9,329 nucleotides of DNA from the NCBI GenBank assembly GCA_934467435.1, contig CAKSLR010000055.1:1-9329 (forward strand). The letters run 5' to 3'. A model generated the notes under the pieces. That model was not told where the DNA came from, ran no database searches, and saw only the letters and a list, made by a program, of their open reading frames with translations. This document shows positions 7,406-9,329 of this stretch, one piece after another (the stretch's first letter is position 1; each line of letters begins with the position of its first letter). Made by a program: the position numbers and the translations under genes. This DNA comes from an uncultured Eubacteriales bacterium. Its GTDB lineage: Bacteria > Bacillota > Clostridia > Oscillospirales > CAG-272.

Positions 7406-8797
7406 TTACTCGTTCCCCGGTTCGGTCATATGATAAGGGTCAAGCAGCCGATCGAGCAGTTCGGGGTCGATCAGCCCTTTTTCTTTCACCAGATCTTTGA
7501 TGCGCATATTTTTATGCAGCGCCTCTTTTGCCAGTTCCGCCGAGCGGCGGTAGCCGAGGTAGGGGCAGAGGGCGGTGACGGTGCCGACGCTCTCGTAAAG
7601 CAGTTGCTCGCAGCGCTCCCGGTTCGACTCAATACCCGCGATGCAGTTATCGGTGAGGGTTTTGGCAGCGTTGGCGAGGCAGGAAAGCGACTCAAACAGT
7701 TTATAGAAAATGACCGGCTCGAAGGCGTTGAGTTCGAGCTGCCCCGCCTCCGCCGCGAGGGTGATGGTGGTATCATTGCCGATGACGGCGAACGCCACCT
7801 GCGAAACGACCTCGGGAATGACGGGGTTGACCTTGCCCGGCATGATGGAAGAGCCGTTCTGCCGCGCGGGGAGAATGATTTCCTCAAACCCGGTTTTCGG
7901 GCCGCTGGAGAGCAGGCGCAGGTCGTTGCACATTTTGGAAAGCGAGACGGCAAGAGTTTTGAGCGCGCCCGAGACGTACACGAAACCGTCCAGGTTCTGG
8001 GTGGCGTCGATCAGGTTATCGGCGTGGACGAGCGGATAGCCCGTGAGTTCGGCAAGTGCGGGCACAATGCCGTCAAGGTAAGCTTTTTTGACGTTGATGG
8101 CGGTGCCGATTGCCGTACCGCCGAGGTTGACGGCGTACATTTCCGAAACGGCACGGGAAAGCAACGTGCGGCAGCGGCGGATGCCGGAGGCATACGCCGA
8201 AAACTCCTGCCCGAGACGGATCGGCACGGCATCCTCCAGTTGCGTTCTGCCCATTTTCACAATGCCGTCAAACTGTTTTGCCTTGTCTTCCAGCGCCGCG
8301 ATCAGGGCGGCGATGTTCCCGTCCAGTTGCCCCCACAGATCAAGCACGGTCAGGCGCCCGGCGGTGGGAATGACGTCGTTTGTGGACTGAGAACAGTTGA
8401 CATGATCGTTCGGGTGGCAGAGGTATTCGCCCTTTTTACCGCCGAGCAGTTCGGTGGCGCGGTTGGCAATGACCTCATTGACATTCATATTGGCGGTGGT
8501 GCCGGCGCCGCCCTGAATGGCGTCGGTGATAAAGCCGCTGTCGAGTTTCCCCGCAAGCGCCTCCTCACACGCGGCAAGGATGGCGGTGGCGGTCTTTTCG
8601 TCCAGCAGCCCGACGGCGCGGTTGGTTTTTGCCGCCGCCTGCTTGATGCGGACGATGTTCCGGATAAACCGACGGTCAAGCGGAATGCCGGTGATGCGGA
8701 AGTTCTGCTGCCCGCGGTAACTCTGCACCCCGTAATAGGCGTCCGCCGGGATTTCCAGCGCGCCGATGGAATCGCTTTCCCACCTTGTTTTTTCCAT
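7406..8797 (-). CDS. aspA: Aspartate ammonia-lyase (aspartase), class II fumarase superfamily
   Basis: 463 residues, the usual size for fumarase C/aspartase enzymes (about 460-480). It interconverts L-aspartate with fumarate and ammonia in the cytoplasm, as a homotetramer with composite active sites. Visible superfamily segments: QGGAGTTANMNVNE at 95-108, NDHVNCSQSTND at 130-141, MGRTQLEDAVP at 182-192 and the signature GSSIMPGKVNP at 315-325, whose Ser316 corresponds to the catalytic base and Lys322 to the substrate-carboxylate lysine. Aspartase rather than fumarase is favoured by Gln186 (fumarases carry His there), by PEVVSQVAFAVIGNDTTITL after the signature and by AAEAGQLELNAFEPV. The ATG at 8797 is chosen because GGAGG lies 8 nt upstream; a longer in-frame reading from 8905 would overlap the promoter and add 36 residues unlike the family. 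Monocistronic, convergent with the GH39 gene. Confidence 0.88.
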   Translation of the reverse strand: MEKTRWESDSIGALEIPADAYYGVQSYRGQQNFRITGIPLDRRFIRNIVRIKQAAAKTNRAVGLLDEKTATAILAACEEALAGKLDSGFITDAIQGGAGTTANMNVNEVIANRATELLGGKKGEYLCHPNDHVNCSQSTNDVIPTAGRLTVLDLWGQLDGNIAALIAALEDKAKQFDGIVKMGRTQLEDAVPIRLGQEFSAYASGIRRCRTLLSRAVSEMYAVNLGGTAIGTAINVKKAYLDGIVPALAELTGYPLVHADNLIDATQNLDGFVYVSGALKTLAVSLSKMCNDLRLLSSGPKTGFEEIILPARQNGSSIMPGKVNPVIPEVVSQVAFAVIGNDTTITLAAEAGQLELNAFEPVIFYKLFESLSCLANAAKTLTDNCIAGIESNRERCEQLLYESVGTVTALCPYLGYRRSAELAKEALHKNMRIKDLVKEKGLIDPELLDRLLDPYHMTEPGNE

Positions 8798-8805
8798 GAT
8801 ACCGT

Positions 8806-8810
8806 CCTCC
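8806..8810 (-). promoter_or_regulatory. Ribosome binding site of the aspartase gene
   Basis: GGAGG on the minus strand with 8 nt to ATG at 8797. It decides the start in favour of the 463-residue product. Confidence 0.9.
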
Positions 8811-8821
8811 GTCCAAAGAAA

Positions 8822-8865
8822 GCGCCCTGCCGTGCCGCCGCGGGCAAACACGCGGCGGCGGGCGC
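8822..8865 (-). other. Strong hairpin in the aspartase gene leader
   Basis: A 9-bp stem, GCCGCCGCG (8834-8842) with CGCGGCGGC (8851-8859), plus an outer 6-bp stem, GCGCCC (8822-8827) with GGGCGC (8860-8865), separated by a one-sided 6-nt bulge. It lies in the predicted 5' UTR, 12 nt upstream of the GGAGG. On the minus strand it has no downstream U-run. On the opposite strand it is followed by T6 (8867-8872), so it looks like a terminator for plus-strand antisense transcripts. Its role for aspartase expression is unknown; message stabilisation is the simplest idea. Confidence 0.6.
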
Positions 8866-8895
8866 CTTTTTTCTGCTTCATTTCCGAATGGAAAC

Positions 8896-8924
8896 ATTGT
8901 AGCACACTTTCCCCGAAAAATCAA
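8896..8924 (-). promoter_or_regulatory. Sigma-70-type promoter of the aspartase gene
   Basis: On the minus strand: -35 TTGATT (8924-8919), a 17-bp spacer, -10 TACAAT (8901-8896), with a TGC extension directly before the -10. This is close to consensus. Initiation near 8889 gives a leader of about 90 nt. Confidence 0.85.
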
Positions 8925-8945
8925 GAGAAAATGACGTGTTTCCTG

Positions 8946-8973
8946 CAAAAAATCCCCCCGTGAACGGGGGGAT
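8946..8973 (-). terminator. Terminator-like hairpin on the minus strand, no gene recognised upstream
   Basis: The minus strand reads ATCCCCCCG, loop TTCA, CGGGGGGAT, followed by a run of T's (six counting the last stem base), a compact intrinsic terminator. It sits just upstream of the aspartase promoter and would stop minus-strand transcription arriving from the right. No coding region is recognised between it and the right edge of the window. Confidence 0.65.
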
Positions 8974-9257
8974 GCGAAAACGGCGGAAAAGAGGGCTTCG
9001 GCAGCGGAAAAAACGTCGGGCGGGGGCGCAACACGCGGCGCGCCGGGCAAGCGTTGCCGGGGTGGGAGAAGAAAGCCGGCGGGGAAAAAACGCCGGCGAC
9101 GGACAGCAGGGTGAAATGCGGCTGCCGGGGGCGGGGCGCGGCGCCGCGGTGGAGAGAACGGTGCGGGAAAGGGCGATTTTCGGCACGGGTGCGGCGGGGT
9201 GTTTTGCCTGGCGGTGAAAAAAGTAAAAAATACAATGCGCCGCCGTGAAAAATGCCC
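8974..9257. other. GC-rich stretch without a recognised gene
   Basis: About 280 bp, very GC-rich, with the plus strand markedly purine-rich. Frames here give Arg/Ala/Gly-rich or Pro/Arg-rich low-complexity products without start signals. A 7-bp inverted repeat, GCCGGCG/CGCCGGC (9075-9081 and 9091-9097), is present. I see no tRNA, rRNA or known RNA family. Confidence 0.6.
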
Positions 9258-9286
9258 TTGCCTTTTCGGGCGGGGCTTGTTATAAT
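9258..9286 (+). promoter_or_regulatory. Near-consensus promoter reading out of the right edge
   Basis: -35 TTGCCT (9258-9263), a 17-bp spacer and -10 TATAAT (9281-9286), with TGT directly before the -10 as an extension. It should start transcription near 9293, so the gene or RNA it serves lies mostly to the right of the window. Confidence 0.8.
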
Positions 9287-9298
9287 GAAAGAAAGTCA

Positions 9299-9327
9299 CC
9301 GGGGCGTGAAACAGACGCCTGCCCCGG
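9299..9327 (+). other. Hairpin in the leader at the right edge
   Basis: CCGGGGC (9299-9305) pairs with GCCCCGG (9321-9327) over a 15-nt loop; a competing stem, GGCGT (9303-9307) with ACGCC (9314-9318), is possible. It begins within about 10 nt of the predicted start of transcription, so the message or RNA opens with structure. No riboswitch or ncRNA family is recognised from the 40 nt visible. Confidence 0.45.
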
Positions 9328-9329
9328 AC

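Noticed and set aside
7406..8797. Class II fumarase (fumC) as the identity of this enzyme
   Set aside because: Gln186 in MGRTQLEDA, in place of the fumarase His, and the segment after the signature resemble aspartases more closely. Fumarase side activity cannot be excluded.
7379..8902. A 507-codon open frame on the plus strand over the aspartase gene
   Set aside because: It is in register opposite an unmistakable aspartase/fumarase gene, would start inside the terminator stem, and shows no family features.
8798..8905. A 36-residue N-terminal extension of the aspartase (start at 8905)
   Set aside because: It would begin upstream of the -10 element and read through the leader hairpin; the ATG at 8797 has a GGAGG site at good spacing and matches the family length.
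9204..9236. A second promoter made of TTGCCT and TACAAT
   Set aside because: The spacer is 21 bp, too long for a normal sigma-70-type promoter, and the -10 lacks a TGn extension.
8936..9248. Short open frames of 64-104 codons on both strands of the right intergenic stretch
   Set aside because: Products are Arg/Gly- or Pro-rich low-complexity chains, frames overlap one another on both strands, and none has a ribosome binding site.

Overview
The window looks like a piece of a GC-rich, low-copy chromosomal region from an anaerobic Clostridia-type Bacillota, probably a gut or other host-associated commensal. This rests on strong AGGAG-type ribosome binding sites, extended -10 (TGn-TATAAT) promoters, intrinsic terminators, an LFAC lipobox, and a very large LRR_5 / Listeria-Bacteroides-repeat lipoprotein of a kind common in gut Firmicutes. 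The taxonomic guess is inference; there is no rRNA or other marker gene here.

Layout. (1) From 5425 leftwards on the minus strand, and running off the left edge still open, is one giant gene: at least 1808 codons encoding a lipoprotein with a signal peptide, two pairs of Listeria-Bacteroides (InlB B / Flg_new) repeats separated by about five FN3-like repeats, and then nearly 1000 residues of BspA-type leucine-rich repeats. A long open frame on the plus strand over the same DNA is only its in-register antisense shadow. (2) 5426-5990 is a divergent control region with an extended -10 promoter for each side. (3) 5991-7358 (+) encodes a GH39-like cytoplasmic glycoside hydrolase. (4) 7357-7399 is a perfect 12-bp bidirectional terminator between convergent genes. 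(5) 7406-8797 (-) encodes a class II aspartase/fumarase-superfamily enzyme, best read as aspartate ammonia-lyase, with its own sigma-70-type promoter and a roughly 90-nt leader containing a strong hairpin. (6) 8925-9257 has no convincing gene; it holds a minus-strand terminator-like hairpin and a very GC-rich stretch. (7) At the right edge a near-consensus plus-strand promoter fires out of the window into a structured leader.

Each of the three genes appears to be its own transcription unit. The divergent pair (surface lipoprotein and GH39 enzyme) would fit a carbohydrate-binding/degrading lifestyle, but nothing in the sequence ties them together beyond sharing the intergenic region. The aspartase interconverts aspartate with fumarate and ammonia and is not obviously linked to the others. 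I do not see a mobile element, defence system, CRISPR array or tRNA/rRNA. The most unusual property is a codon-use one: all three genes, about 2726 codons, contain no TTA, CTA or TCA codon, which is what leaves the opposite strand open across each gene.
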